From positions 268,103-332,102 of the forward strand of contig WELA01009042.1 of the NCBI GenBank assembly GCA_009602735.1: a stretch of DNA of 64,000 bases, read 5' to 3'. The notes under the pieces were generated by a model, which searched no databases, was not told the origin of the DNA, and saw only the letters and a program-made list of their open reading frames with translations. Numbering within the stretch: the first letter of the stretch is position 1; each line of letters opens with the position of its first letter. Source of the stretch: Mesotaenium endlicherianum. Taxonomy: Eukaryota; Streptophyta; Zygnematophyceae; Zygnematales; Mesotaeniaceae. The translations under genes were made by a program, and so were the position numbers. Positions 32,510 through 44,889 of this stretch are shown here, piece after piece.

Positions 32510-35500
32510 CTGGGGAGAAGGAGGAGGAAGGAGATTTGCAGGCTTGCTGCACAGCAGTAGCAGCAGCAGCACCAGCTCTGCGGGCGTGTCTTGGAGGCAC
32601 CACAAAGAGAGGCCGTCAGCCCAGTGCCCCGGCCCGCAAAGCACCCGGCCCAACCCGCAGTGGTGGCAGATAGCGGCATGTAAGTCCCCCTGTCATCCTC
32701 AGCGTCATTGACCCATGCCAGCAGCCGCCCGAGTACAGGGACTGCCAACCGCCGCACTGCACAGCCCACGCACGGAGGCACCCTCTGCGAGCAAGGCAGA
32801 ATGCACATTGCGCTCCACCTCTCGCTTCTCCTGGGGCAGAAGCAGCAGCAGCAAAAACTGCTGCCCGTGATGCACATCCCTCCCCCCTCCCTCCTCCCTC
32901 CTCCCTCATCTAGCCTCCACTCCTGTTATTTGTCACTCTCTCCTATTTTTCAAAGGCTTCAGCTCAAATAAGTTCTGAGAAAACTGCGACCAGGGGCCCG
33001 GGTTGCGTCATGGAATGTTTTCTTGGCAATCCCTCCCATCTGCGCCCGAGCAACCCAGTCTCCTGATAGATGCGCCAGCCACCCTCACCCCTTACCCCTA
33101 CCCCTACCCCAATCGTTCCCCTCCCTTGCCTTGTCCTGCCCTGCCCTGCATCACTTAAGAGTCTTGCATGAATGCACAATCCACCCCCCACATGCCTCCT
33201 TGTGCACACCTGGACCATATTCAACTACACATACAGGCTTTTGAAAATGTGCCTCTCTATACATCATACGTGTTTGTGTGAACCTTCTCTTTTGGAGCTC
33301 CAGAAAGCGCATTCTCCTATTGTGGAGCAGCTCAAGACTCAAGCTGGCATCATACCCCCCTTTCGCCCCGTTTCGCGGAGAGCACACACGCTGCATCAGT
33401 GGTACTCGGGTTACGTGCACATGCATGTCCGCGTGTGAGTATACGCGTCTGTGGGCTCCCCCCCCCCGAGGTTCTCCTCTCCACTCCTCTCCTCCCTCCC
33501 TCAGGCCCTCCCTCTCAGCAGGAATGAGGACAGGGAACGAGAAAGATGGGGGGGGAGGGGGGAGGGGGCAAGGAGAAGGGTATGGACGCATTCTGTCGGA
33601 GATCGAGGCTGAGAAAAGGAAAGACGAAGAGAGATGGGAGACAGGACCAGGGGTGCGAACGCGCCCCATGCTCCTCCTCCTGGGTGGCTTCCGGCTCTGA
33701 GAGAGGGGGGGAGGTGGGAAAGGTGTGACCGCGCACCATCATGCTCCTGGCATCTCGGACCCCCCCCCCCGCCGCCGGAGGAGTAGCCGGCGACCTCCAC
33801 CGCACTGCGTGTCACCTCCGGCGCCACGTGAGGGTGTAGGCTGCGTCATGTGCCTGGCCTCAGCTGCAGCGGCAAAAAAGAGGGGTCCAGATCGAGCACG
33901 CGTCAGAGCATGCGACACATCACAGCGGCACACTGTACCATCCGCTTTGGCACATCCAGGCAGCCCCCACAGACTAAGCGCCAAGAAGTGCGCACACGCG
34001 GATCGTAAGCCACACCAGCACCTGACCCACAGACAAGAGGTGGACCTCCTAGCAGGAAAAGACGGGGAGCACAGATACTCCAACGCATGGCTCACATACA
34101 ACAGGCGACCATTTCAGTGAGACCCCCCCTTTTGAGGTAAGGAGAGGGGGAGGGAGAGGGAGGGAAAGGGGGAGGAGGAGGCGGAGAGAGACAGGTGGAG
34201 CGCACCACGTGGTTCCTCAACTTGATGCTTGCCGGCTCGTCAGTGAGCCGCCTCCGCGCGACCGCCACATTGCCCACCTGGGTCCTGAGAGGATGCGCTC
34301 CGCCCGTCCGTCGCCCAAGCCGCTTGCCACGGGCGGGAGACCTCCAAGACCTGCTTCAGTTGCGGCATCTGTTGCACCCCTGCACATTTGCCGCCATCCA
34401 GGTTTTCACTCACGGGCCACGCAGCTGCCCAAAAGAATCGTCGCCCATTCGGGACGTGGCCGGGGTCACGGCCCCCCTGACATCTGCGCTGCCTTGGCCT
34501 TGCCCAGCAGAAGCACTACCTCCACTTGCACTTCAGTACCTCCACTTGGCTGTGCATCGGTTCTGCTTTCGCATCGCCGCCCGCATGCTGCTCCACTTTG
34601 TCGCTCTCTCTCTACCCCGCCGCTCCCCCCGACTGCCGTTGCTGTTGTTGCTGCTGTCTTCCCGCCCCCCTCTTGGCCTCCTCCTCAGTGGTGCTGCTAC
34701 TCAGAGAGAACACGACTGGTAGGCTGCACCGCCCCTTCTTCCCTGTCTCCTACGCGATCTCCCTGCTGGGCTTCATGCATGCTGCCAATAGGCACCGACG
34801 TAAGATTTTTCCACAACCCCGTCTAGCGAAGTTGAGATGCTCATATGCTTGCGCCATGTCTGGCTTGTCCTGTTGTCATCTTACTTATTTACATGGCAGA
34901 CATGATAGTAAAGGCAGACCCAAAGAGTTGATGCTTTCTGGTACTTATGTGTATGGACCAATAACATTGACAGCAAAAGACAAGGTTCACATATACAGCT
35001 AATATATTCTGAGGGTCCTCGTCTATTCGTCACCTTCTTCTTGCAATTTTTGACGTAATGACATCCACTTCTCAAGAAGCAAAGGTTCACCACATCAGGT
35101 TGAGTTGATATTATGCCAAAACACTTGTAACACTATATGCACAACAATAGTAAGCATAAGACGATCTGAGCATCTTTGTCATATCTTTGAAAATTTGATC
35201 TGCGTTCTCTTAACTGAAGACGTTGAAATGTAGTCAGCTGGTAATAAAAGAAGGTTCTCTCGTGTTCTTCGTTGACATGTGTTTCCTGAACTTAGCAATC
35301 ATACCGCATGAAACTGTTGCCTTCATACACTGAACCGCTCAATTATGAGGTTTGCGCAGCACTTTAGTACAGCTATAAGCACATACCGGTCACTAATTTG
35401 GCTTTGTCAAGGGCCTATGAAGTTCGACTGAGGAACATATATTGACACGCAACGACCAACGAGCATGCTTTCTATCCAAGGCATTCTGCACCAGCTGAAC

Positions 35501-36160
35501 TATGTGTAGTCGAAATTTCCCTAGATGCCTACTTCGTTGATGGACCAGGCTAGTACTACAGCACGACGAATCTCGTAAGCCCCGGTAGAGCTAGAGGAGA
35601 AACTTTCTAGCTGATCTTCCAGTTGATGTGATCAGCCTCTCAACTTCTAACGGTGAACACCTCAAAATACTTGCTCATCCTCTCTTCATAAAAAAGTGGT
35701 GTGACATGTGACTTGAAAATATGTACCCTTCAGGGTACTCCGAAGAAGGCCAGCAGGAGTCCTGCAGCATACACATGAAATGGCTATAGAATGCATGTTT
35801 GGGGAAGGGGGAGACAGCTTCATATACGAAAGGAATTGTTGAATGACCCTTGATTGAGCCTGGTATGTAGTGCCGGGTGCCCACCTCCGACCTGTTCTTT
35901 CATTAGTGTTTCTGTCTGTTGAGGCAAGTAATGGTTGCCTCAAGCATATGCTTCAACCATATGCTTGCATGAACAAAGAACAGCATATCTCTACATCTCT
36001 TTCAATTCTTCTGCCCTATGAGTTGCTTACAGGGCCATTTCTGAGTCTCTGGTGTAGGTCAAACACCTATATTTCCGACTACCTGCCAGGGGCATTGAAA
36101 AGCCCCTGTCTCTATGTGCTTTTTAGATCAGGGGTCATTCCGATTGGTTGAACACTTCAG
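32510..36160. other. unassigned stretch, GC-rich to 34.8 kb then AT-rich
   Basis: No gene could be supported. Coding-like pieces without clear family: 33290-33410 (+; LLELQKAHSPIVEQLKTQ) and 34200-34277 (-; RRRLTDEPASIKLRNHVV). Composition changes abruptly near 34.8 kb. Confidence 0.4.
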
Positions 36161-36450
36161 TTGATAACAGTTGGAGAAGCTGTGGGCAAAGTTTGCCAAT
36201 TGAGAGCTGAACTGGAGAATCCTGCTTGCAGTAAGGTTAGCCCACCCTCCTCTCCTCCCCCCCTCCCCCGCCAACTTTCTTCTTCCGCGTCACTTCCCCA
36301 CATTCTCTGGACTCTTGTTAGTGATATGCCTCTCTCAGTCTTCCCTGCTGCCCACCATAGGTTGCAAGAGAATCGCAGTGCATCATTGAGGATAATATTC
36401 TGACACGCACAGCACGCATGTCAAAGGCTGCTCCTGAAGTCTGCTCCTAG
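36161..36450 (+). CDS. two candidate 3' exons of an unrecognised gene
   Basis: Exons 36161-36235 and 36361-36450 (TAG) join in phase 0 across a 125-base GT-AG intron. The first reads LITVGEAVGKVCQLRAELEN then PACSK after a CACTTCAG acceptor. The second reads VARESQCIIEDNILTRTARM then SKAAPEVCS after CACCATAG. Composition is that of a helical globular protein and both frames are clean. I do not recognise the family and did not find earlier exons, which should lie between about 34.8 and 36.1 kb. A competing donor (GTAAGG) five bases earlier would close the frame. Confidence 0.3.
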
Positions 36451-37699
36451 GTCGTGACACGGGTGAGGCAGATAGGTTGGCATATGGTTTGTTATCTGCA
36501 TGTGTGCTCCATTCAATCATGTGTGCATCAATTTTGCACAAATACGGTGTAATGGAGAAAGAGAGCATGCTAGGACCGGGAGGGGAGAGCAGGGTCTATC
36601 GGGTAAAGTACAATAGTGGCCCCAAGGTAAGTTAGGAAGGGTAGGGTGGCACCAGGGTAAGATGGAGAAGGGTGGCAACCCTCCCTGCTGGTCGCCCCTA
36701 GTCAACCCTAGGAGGGACATTGTATACTTCCATTTGCATACTGCCATTACATACATACTGCCATGTGTAGCCTCGTGACCTGCTGTGGGCATCAGTCTTC
36801 TTCAGCAGCACGGAGCTTCTTGTCCGGCAGCTGCAGTCCTGACTGGTGTACTCATGCACGGTCTAGTAAAGTCAAGGGGCTCGTCCCCCTCTCCCCTCTG
36901 CGTCGCTCGTTGTGCTTATAACACAAGGGGTCTTGAGGAGCGTGTTGTTTGACTGCAGGTCTAGCAGTGGCAGAAAAGAGCCAAAGTTATGGGTTGCGAC
37001 GGCCTTGCTCTCCTCATAGCTCGAGTAGCTCCCAAGGTGCAGTGGGAGAGCCGAGAATTATTGTTTTCGGGACTCTTCGATCCTGCTCGGTGTCTGCTGC
37101 TTGAGGAACTCCCAGCCAGTCACTTGCCAGTTCATCACAGACAGAATTTGCAGCTTTGGCTCGCGGAGAGTGCTCAAGCGCCAGTTGGAAGCACGTCGTA
37201 CCTCGCCTGGGATCAGGGGGTTGGCCCATGGTTACTAGGGCTGCGTGTGCATGCATGTGGCTTGGGCGGGGAGGGGGGGAGGGGGCGAGGGAGGGCACCA
37301 CAATTTTTTCTCACAGTGTATTCATCCTATAAATGCGTACCCTTACTTCGCATCCTGACAGAATAGCACTCACCAGTAAATCCTGTTATTTTTGTCCAAT
37401 TCTTGTTTTTGTCGCCCCCCCTTTCCCGCGAGAGAAAGGGACCCTGCATCTACTATATACTTGGCTTCTTTGGTCAGTTGAGGCCCTGCAGACGCTCGAC
37501 GCTTAGATCAACCCTCAGGTCGAAGTCCCTGAAGGACTGAAGCCCCCATTTGGTTGGTTACTGTATACTCTGTTGTGCTTTTTCAGCATGACCCCCACTT
37601 CTAGTTCATCATGCACCTTGATTGACTACGTTCCATGATGCGTTGTGGCTTGTTTTCAGTCAATGCAGTTAGCATGCGCAAACGCAAGTGAAGGCTCAA
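36451..37699. other. intergenic, upstream of the sirtuin gene
   Basis: No gene is supported. A 125-residue plus-strand open frame at 36989-37366 has no recognisable domain. A CAG acceptor-like site (about 37657) precedes the sirtuin start, so a 5' untranslated exon is possible. Confidence 0.45.
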
Positions 37700-40600
37700 A
37701 TGGACAGTGAGCGTGAGAGGAAAAAGGTGGAATGGCGTGCTGCCTTCGAAGAGGAGCAGCTTCGCAAGAATATGCACAAGAAGATATTGAAGATTCTTAA
37801 GATCCCTGAGAAGGACCGCACCACAGAAGAAGTAGCATACTTGGCTCAGCAACCTGACATAGTCCCTCAGGTACTCTTTCAGATACTCTTCCCAGAAGCT
37901 TGCAGCGGCGTACATGTTTGATATGTTGCAAGCTTCATGCTTGCAAGCTCTCCTTGTACTTGTGTCCTCTCTGATGCATGTACATCTTTTCACGAGCACC
38001 CTATCTGCAATCAGTACTTTCCTGATTCTAAGGTAGTCTTAAATTTGTAGGTTCATGGCAGGATAGTCCAGCGAGAGAAGCGGAAATTAGTCAATGATGA
38101 TCATACTACAGAGGTGCGTATTGTCGTTCCAGCATCACATACTCGCAGCTTGTCCATGACGGAGCCAGCCAAATACCTTCCATACGGATCATTCGTGTCA
38201 TGACTATTACACGCGTGCCCATCAAGAACCGGGGAGGACTCTTGGACGAGTTGGGGGTGGATTTGAACGGCTGTTGTGGTGGGTTGACTCATGACAGCAG
38301 ACTGGCTGGTTGAGATGATGCTGGACGGCCTTGCCACAATGGCACGACACCTTAAGGAGGAGTTAAGGCTTGGTCATGTAGCTCTGTAGTATGAGAAGTT
38401 GGCAATATAACCTTTTTGATGCACTGCATTGAGCTTATGCCCCTTCAATTGAACTTATGTAGGTGTCCTGATATTTATGTTCCTTAGCGTTCCATTATAT
38501 GCCCAGATCTTGTCACCCTTGACAGCAACTTGCATGTCCTTATGTATGAACTCTGGGTGATTATGATAGTAAAGCATCTGGCGCCCTTGGCAAGGGCGCC
38601 AGATAGTCGCAAGCTTTTTCAGCAACTGCCAGGTCATGGAGGCTGTTGCGGTGACGAAATGGGAAGAACACTATGCGGACATGTTGCCCAGCACCTGCAG
38701 GAGCTGTGACACACTAAACTGCCAAGAAGCTTATATAAGCATTTATCTGAAGGTGCCGCAGTGATTTAATGCCGGAAGTTCAATGAGGTCATATAATACG
38801 CTGTAGATCACGAAATTACATGTAATGCATTGATTTGTTGGAGTTTCCTTTACCGTGTGGCAGAAAGAGGAGTCTTCAGACGAGTTTGAAGCAAAACTCT
38901 GTCGCCTGGCGCAGCTTGTGAAGGACGCTAAATGCGAGGGAGGAATTGTCATTCACACTGGAGCTGGTCTGAGTACTGCTGCTGGCATCCCCGACTTCAG
39001 GGGCGCCAATGGCGTGTGGACAATGAAGGCCAAGGGCCAGGCTGTTCACATGATGATGCGATATGAGGATGCATTTCCCACTGCAGCGCATGGCGTCATT
39101 GCTGAGCTCGTGAAGAAAGGCTTGGTGAAGCACGTTGTCACTCAGAATGGTAAGGGAGGGAAGGAATGAGGGGGGGTGTTGTCATAGTTCGCATCCATTG
39201 TCCACCTCCTTTCTAACAAGGCAATAAAGAAGATGCATGAGCAGATGATGCCTGTAACTAGTGGTCTCATCTGGAGCTCAGTAGTAGGGGCACATTAGCC
39301 TGAGGCTGGAGGCTCTGCCCTTCCAACTCAGAGAGCAACGAATGCTGTCGTTTGAGGACGTGAGACAGCCAGTAGCATTAGCCATGGTCAGTGGCAGCAG
39401 AGGCAGTGCTTGGACCATGTGTAGCCATCAGGCCTAATTGCAGTGAGCCCCTCCTGGGCCGCCGTTGGCCCCTCTGCACGAGCTTCAAGAGAGTGAGACC
39501 AGCCTGTAGGAGCCCACACCCTTGAGATACTGCAAGAACATCTTGAGGGGCCCGTCTCATAGGCTACCCTTTCATTAGGCAATCGAATTGCTTGGTGCAA
39601 AGAAGAAAGGATGCCCAAATCACACCATCGCCTGTCCCATAGCGGTTGCTAAGTAGGCCCTTTCTTTTGGCGGTGCCATGGCGTGGGATACAAAATGAAA
39701 GAGTGGCGATTGTGGACGTGGGGGAGGGCTTGCGGGTTGCTGCTGCAGTGGACGGGCTGCACACGAGAAGCGGCGTGCCCAGGAAGGCCCTCTCCCACCT
39801 GCATGGCTGCATCTACGAAGAGAGATGCTTGGAGTGCGGGCTCGTGTACATGCGCCCCTTTGATGTGACCGTACCCCAGGGGACATCCTTCCGCAGGCAC
39901 GAGACGGGGCGCTTTTGTGATGGCCAGATTTTGCCTGTGTGGGACGAGAGCGATGCCGAACCCTTGAAAGAGGATGACGGGAAATGGGGGGAAGGAGAAG
40001 CAAGCGCCAGCTTTTCTGGGAGAGACCAAGGGGGCCTGGCCTCTGGCTCCACCCCTGGCCCTGCAAGACAGCCTGTGGCAGTGAAGAGGAAGAGGTCCCG
40101 GAAGAGTACGGGTCCTCGGACAAAGCCAGGGCAAGCTGAGCCCAATAGCCACGGCCATGGCCATATCGTGAGCAGGGCAGAGGCAGGCGGTGCAGCTGGT
40201 GGTGGACAGGATTGGGCGGAGGCCCGCAGCAGAGAGGTGAAAGGCGAGAATAACGCACGTCACAACAGCGACGGCAAGAGCGAGAGGAGAGGCGCCTCCG
40301 CACGTGCTGGAAGGGGGAGTGATAGTCACGGGGACGAATCTCAACACCATGAGGCGGCCGTGGCCATGCCGCCCGCCAGCGGCATTGAAGGCTGCGGTGA
40401 AGTGCTCAGTGAATGTGTAGAAGACTGCAAGCCTGCGTCAAAGGGGGTCGAAGGTTCCGTCTCCTGGGCACAGGTGGCGTCTCCATTTGGAGAGCCACCA
40501 AGGCCAGGGAGGCAGGAAGGCTGGGAGCCTGAGGCAATTCCTGAGGGCTTGGAAGAGGCGCCCGGGGTGGGCACCGTGGGGGAAGTGCTATCACATGAAG

Positions 40601-42353
40601 GGCGTGTTGTCTCTGAGATGAAGGAGGAGGCTGACAAGGCCGAGGCTGGCAAGGGTCCTCTGGGTGGGCGTGAGAACTGTGCGGAGGAGGAGAGAAACGA
40701 AGAGAGCATGGCAAAGTGCAGCACTCGGTTAAGCAAGGACCAGATGAAGGCCCCCTTCCAGGAAGGGCAACGGCGTGGGGGGGGGCAGGGTCCGAGCCAC
40801 GAGAGTACTGGAAGAGAAGCGGCGGATGTGAGTGGCCAGGTGGCAGGCTGTGGAGGACGCCTGGTGGACACCATTGTGCACTTTGGGGAGTGGATAGACA
40901 CGGGGGAGCTGGAGACAGCCACTGCTGCCTCTGAGCAAGCTGGTCTCGCCATCTGCCTCGGATCCACCCTCAAGGTAGGTGAATGGGTCCTTGGGTCCAT
41001 TTTCTCCAGACCCTTGCGCACATGCCACGGGCACTGCGATGTTGGATTTGCAGCGCTGGCCGTTTACGACATTTACGGCGCAACTTGGACACATTCTCTC
41101 TTGTTGGGATTTGGGTTCCTCCCTGATGGCATGTGGTACCTCCTGCTTCCATCTCTTGCTGGTAATGGCTAATATAAGTGCAAGTATAAGGTCTGAGCAA
41201 TTACGTAGAGGATGTACATGGAAGCTCGTGGTTGATCCTCTTCTCATCTGCATCTCGCCTTGCCTGTGTGTGCCACATCTTCATGTAATGAGAAGTATGC
41301 TTGTGGTGGAGGGCTTTTTGAATCACTTAACAATCCCGATCTCGCACCTCCTGATTACCGAAATGAAGAACAAGCTTTCTTTTGCCCTGCACTCTTAAGG
41401 TAGCATGCCCCATCATGCCAATTTTTTTGAAAGAAATCCACCACAAGAACCCCTGCCTTTACCCTAGCAGAATTTAGTGTAGATGGTGCAAGTTCCTGCT
41501 TAAGGCCAGCCCATCCTCACTAGCAAGCCGCCCCCTTCCATTTTGAAGCGAGTCGGGTAGCTGCCACAACTTGGTTCGTTGGTCTTGGTTGACGACGGCA
41601 GACTGCCCAAAGCTGTATCTGTTTTGCAGGTGCCACCTGCCTCCCGCCTGCCTCGTCTGGCCAAGCGCCTCGTCATCGTCAACCTGCAGTGGACGGCCCA
41701 AGACCGTTCTGCCGACCTCAAAATACACGGGCGTATCGATGACGTCATGCTGCGCTTGGCGGAGCATTTGGGCCTTCAGGTCAAGGAATACTCGCGAGCT
41801 TTGGACCCCCTACTTCGAGGACAGGTGTCTTCATCTTGGCAGCATCCTCAACATCCCCCTCTTGAATGTTGTCGTATTTGGCACTTGTGACTTCATCGGT
41901 CGACTCTGGTTTTGCTAGAGGTAGTTTGGAGAGCTTGTATGCAGAAATCTTGTAGTGTCTTTTAGTTAGGTCTCACTTAGCAATCTTATGTTCAATTCCT
42001 GCTGCAAGTTTAGAGTTCTAGACATCCTCAACTTGTTAACATAAATTTGTCGATGGCATTTCTACTTGCATTGTTTTTTTGACGCATCGTACAATCTTCT
42101 GATTGATAGTCAATCTGCCTTGTGACAATGAATAGCCCGCTCGCCGGCGCACACTGTTTTTGTACTGTACAATTTTGTTGATGTAGTAGATAGCGTGCTT
42201 GGATCTGATATTGTTCATTAATTGCCTTGCATCATGCAGGTGTTCCACGATCAAGAGCAAAAAGTTAGAGGAGTTTCAGAACAAGGTTGTGATAACCCCA
42301 TATCAAAGAAGGAAAAGCGGTGCAAAAGGTCCTTTCCCAAGCCACTTTTATGA
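37700..42353 (+). CDS. SIRT7: SIRT7-type (class IV) NAD-dependent protein deacylase with a large insertion
   Basis: NAD-dependent sirtuin; the animal SIRT7 is nucleolar and removes acyl groups from histones and Pol I factors. Six exons: 37700-37870, 38051-38113, 38864-39149, 39749-40974, 41630-41824, 42240-42353 (TGA). All joins are GT-AG in frame, giving 684 residues (human SIRT7 has 400). Order: basic helical N terminus; the NAD loop HTGAGLSTAAGIPDFRG; TQN then VDGLHTRSG across an intron; catalytic His192 in HLHG; zinc CLEC (200/203) and Cys230; then about 308 extra residues before Cys541; DTIVHFGE; CLGSTLK; VNLQWTAQDR; HGRIDDVM; EYSRALDPL. SIRT7 rather than SIRT6 is indicated by NLQWT and by YSR..DP. 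The C-terminal exon is basic (SKKEKRCKRS), a likely nuclear signal. The insertion is Gly/Glu/Ser/Lys-rich with a KRKRSRKS cluster. Confidence 0.9.
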
Positions 42354-42557
42354 CATAATATTTTTTTGTCAATTAGAGTCTCATATAGAGCAAAAGTATA
42401 TCATTATTTTTTCTCATCATTGGCAGTTTGTCTAAATTGCTTAATTTTGCCATTGATGCTAGGGACAACCCAGCTGATAAATATCACTAGCTAGCTCTTG
42501 GTTAGTACATGACCATATAGTGTAGTGAAAATTGAAGGTTTGCAATTGAAATGTCGC

Positions 42558-42720
42558 AAATTGAAGGTTTGCGACATGAAATGTCGCAAACCAAAGTTTG
42601 ACAAGTGTTCAAATTTGATCGATTTCACACGTGTTGTGTCTCATCGACAAACGAAACCCTCATAAAGCTTCTTGTTGCAAAGAAGCCTCATTGCAGCAGG
42701 AAGGTAGTTGCTACACATAC
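42558..42720 (+). repeat. left direct repeat of the YR element
   Basis: Begins with the dyad-containing TTGAAGGTTTGCGACATG and ends near GTAGTTGCTACACATAC. Near-identical copies lie at 47995-48158, 48249-48387 and (5' end different) 48790-48920. Confidence 0.85.
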
Positions 42721-42731
42721 CCGCCTAGACA

Positions 42732-43769
42732 TTGCATGCCGAGACTTACTCAAACAATCTTATGTCAGGCATACAAAATCGCTTGATAGAGTACCATAGA
42801 TCCGCGAACACTCGAGACGCGGACGTGTTTGCTCACTTACGAGCGATGACGGAGAGAGGTGAGGGAAGCCAGGGAGGCCCGAGCGACTTACGTAATGATG
42901 GCGAGCAGGTCAATGGCGAGCAGATTAACGACATCGGTAGGGCGAGAGTAGCGAGCCAGCTTACTGCTGACGAAATCGCCAAATTACATGCAGAGTACGA
43001 AAGCGAGCAGGCCGAGCTCAGCAAGGCGGAAGCGGCTGAGCTCAAAGTTGCGCAGCACGCTGCTCATCTCGAAATGGCCAAGTTACAGCAGGCAGTGAGC
43101 AAACTAGCGCAAAGCAAGGTCTCGCGAGCTTACGATGGCGAGGGAGCAGGGGCGGACATCCTGCAGCAGCTCAAGCGGCTCAAGAGGAAAAGTGAGGTTG
43201 CAGGTGTGGGCAAGTTGTCTGAGGGCAACCGCGCCCAAATGAAGGTCATGAACGACCTCGCGGAGCTGTGCCACAACGCTCAAGATGCACTGGACAAGGA
43301 AGACATTGAAGCGGCCCAAAGCGCGCTCACTGAAGGTTTGTCTTTGATAACTTTTCGGCAAAAGCAAATCATTTCCGCGGACTTGCATAGCTGGCCTGTG
43401 ATTAATGAGGTTGTCAAGTCCATGCAAACTAAGGATGAGAGCGAGGATTGGGAGAATCGGGTCCAAAAGCAAGTGGCTAAGAGTAAGAAGGACAAAGAGG
43501 AGGAGAGGGAGTTTGATTTTAGTAGCCGTAAACCACGGGCCAGCCCGTATGCGTATAAGGCTAATCCCCGCGCTCCTAGGATGTATAGAAATGACTTGCG
43601 TTGCTGGCACTGCCATATGGTAGGCCACACATCTCGTTTTTGCCCTTCGGGGCCACCTAATGGCCCAGGCCCCCAACAGAGGCAGCCTTTGCTAGCACCA
43701 GCTCAGGTAGCAAACTTCCAGGGGCCTTATGGGCCACCCCAGGGGCCTTATGGCCAGCCCCTGCGTTAA
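42732..43769 (+). CDS. gag-like ORF of the YR element
   Basis: A 345-residue frame, Ala/Glu/Lys-rich and probably helical in the first two thirds, with a CCHC zinc knuckle (CWHCHMVGHTSRFC) near the C terminus and a Pro/Gln-rich end. This is the usual layout of a retroelement nucleocapsid protein. A partial second copy lies at 48935-49876. Confidence 0.7.
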   Translation: MHAETYSNNLMSGIQNRLIEYHRSANTRDADVFAHLRAMTERGEGSQGGPSDLRNDGEQVNGEQINDIGRARVASQLTADEIAKLHAEYESEQAELSKAEAAELKVAQHAAHLEMAKLQQAVSKLAQSKVSRAYDGEGAGADILQQLKRLKRKSEVAGVGKLSEGNRAQMKVMNDLAELCHNAQDALDKEDIEAAQSALTEGLSLITFRQKQIISADLHSWPVINEVVKSMQTKDESEDWENRVQKQVAKSKKDKEEEREFDFSSRKPRASPYAYKANPRAPRMYRNDLRCWHCHMVGHTSRFCPSGPPNGPGPQQRQPLLAPAQVANFQGPYGPPQGPYGQPLR

Positions 43770-44889
43770 TAGCATTTTTTTTTGGTTATTTGGAGTGTGA
43801 ATAGTTGGACATTGTTAACCAGACCTTTGGCCTCCATGGACAATTTAATTTTTTTGGTACGATTATTTTTTGATTATTTTTATTGGCAAAATTGTTGCTG
43901 CATTGGTTGGCCACTTAGGCCCCCTGGACATTTGGGTGCACATGCTCACGTTAAGGAGCATAACATTGGACGTGGGTGGGATACCAGGCCTAGGACTCCA
44001 CAAATATTTGTTTGTAATTATTGTTGCTATTGGCTATGTTTGATTGGTTGGTGACTCGGTTCTTGCTTGTGGTCGTTGCATACACGATGGTGTTTGTTGT
44101 AAATATTTTGTGGCCGTTTTGTTGGTTGTATAGTTGCCGTTACGTCAGTTTGCTTGTTGGGCAAGATAGTAGGCGGATGATGCATGTCCCTCTTATCGAG
44201 GGACGTACGTCGCACGTATGGATGTGCGTAAGTGGAAGAAAGCCCCTTCAGGCCTCCTAGGCGCTGACAGATTGCGCACGAATGGAGACCACTCTCATTG
44301 AGCTTTGGTTCTCGCGGCTGGTTTTTTTGGTTTGTTGGCGTGTCGCCCCTCGCGCACTGGCGCGTTGTATTTGCAAGGCTGCTATAGGCCAGAGGAGTGT
44401 CGCCAAATGGTTTTCAAAGCACAAATTGAATGCACGCGCACTGGCGCAAGTATGCATGAAGGCTCCTGCCAGCCATATAGACATTGGCAGTGGGAGCATG
44501 ATTGAGTTTGGATCGCCGCGTATAGAGGGGCTGCAATGCGATGTCGAAAGGGTGCACACATGTGCCACACAAGTCGGTCGCCGGTGCATGCATAGCGTAC
44601 CCCGATGCTGCAATTGCGGAGCAGGGTAATGGAGGATGCCAATCAATCGTTGACACGTTTGAGGCATAGTGGCCAAGACCAACCGCGCGTATGCTATATC
44701 GTGTGTTGGGTCATAGGTAATTTCGTGAGCAACGAGAAGGATTTCGAACACGAACTCCAAGTGTACTTGGGGCGGAAGGAAGAAGCGGTGCAGTTGGACG
44801 GCACCGCATCAACGGTACCACCGAAAGCAACCGTGGTTGCAGGAAATTTGGGAGCAAATGTTGCCTGGTAAAAATGTTGGTGTTCGTCT

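Noticed and set aside
33093-33112. CCCCTA-like repeats resembling telomeric sequence
   Set aside because: Only about three imperfect units; too short to call an interstitial telomere.
36989-37366. A 125-residue plus-strand open frame before the sirtuin
   Set aside because: No domain, starts at a non-conserved position, and overlaps an equally long minus frame.
40975-41398. Open frames after the fourth sirtuin exon
   Set aside because: They fall in a sirtuin intron: the GTAGGT donor at 40975 and the acceptor at 41629 join the conserved sequence in frame.
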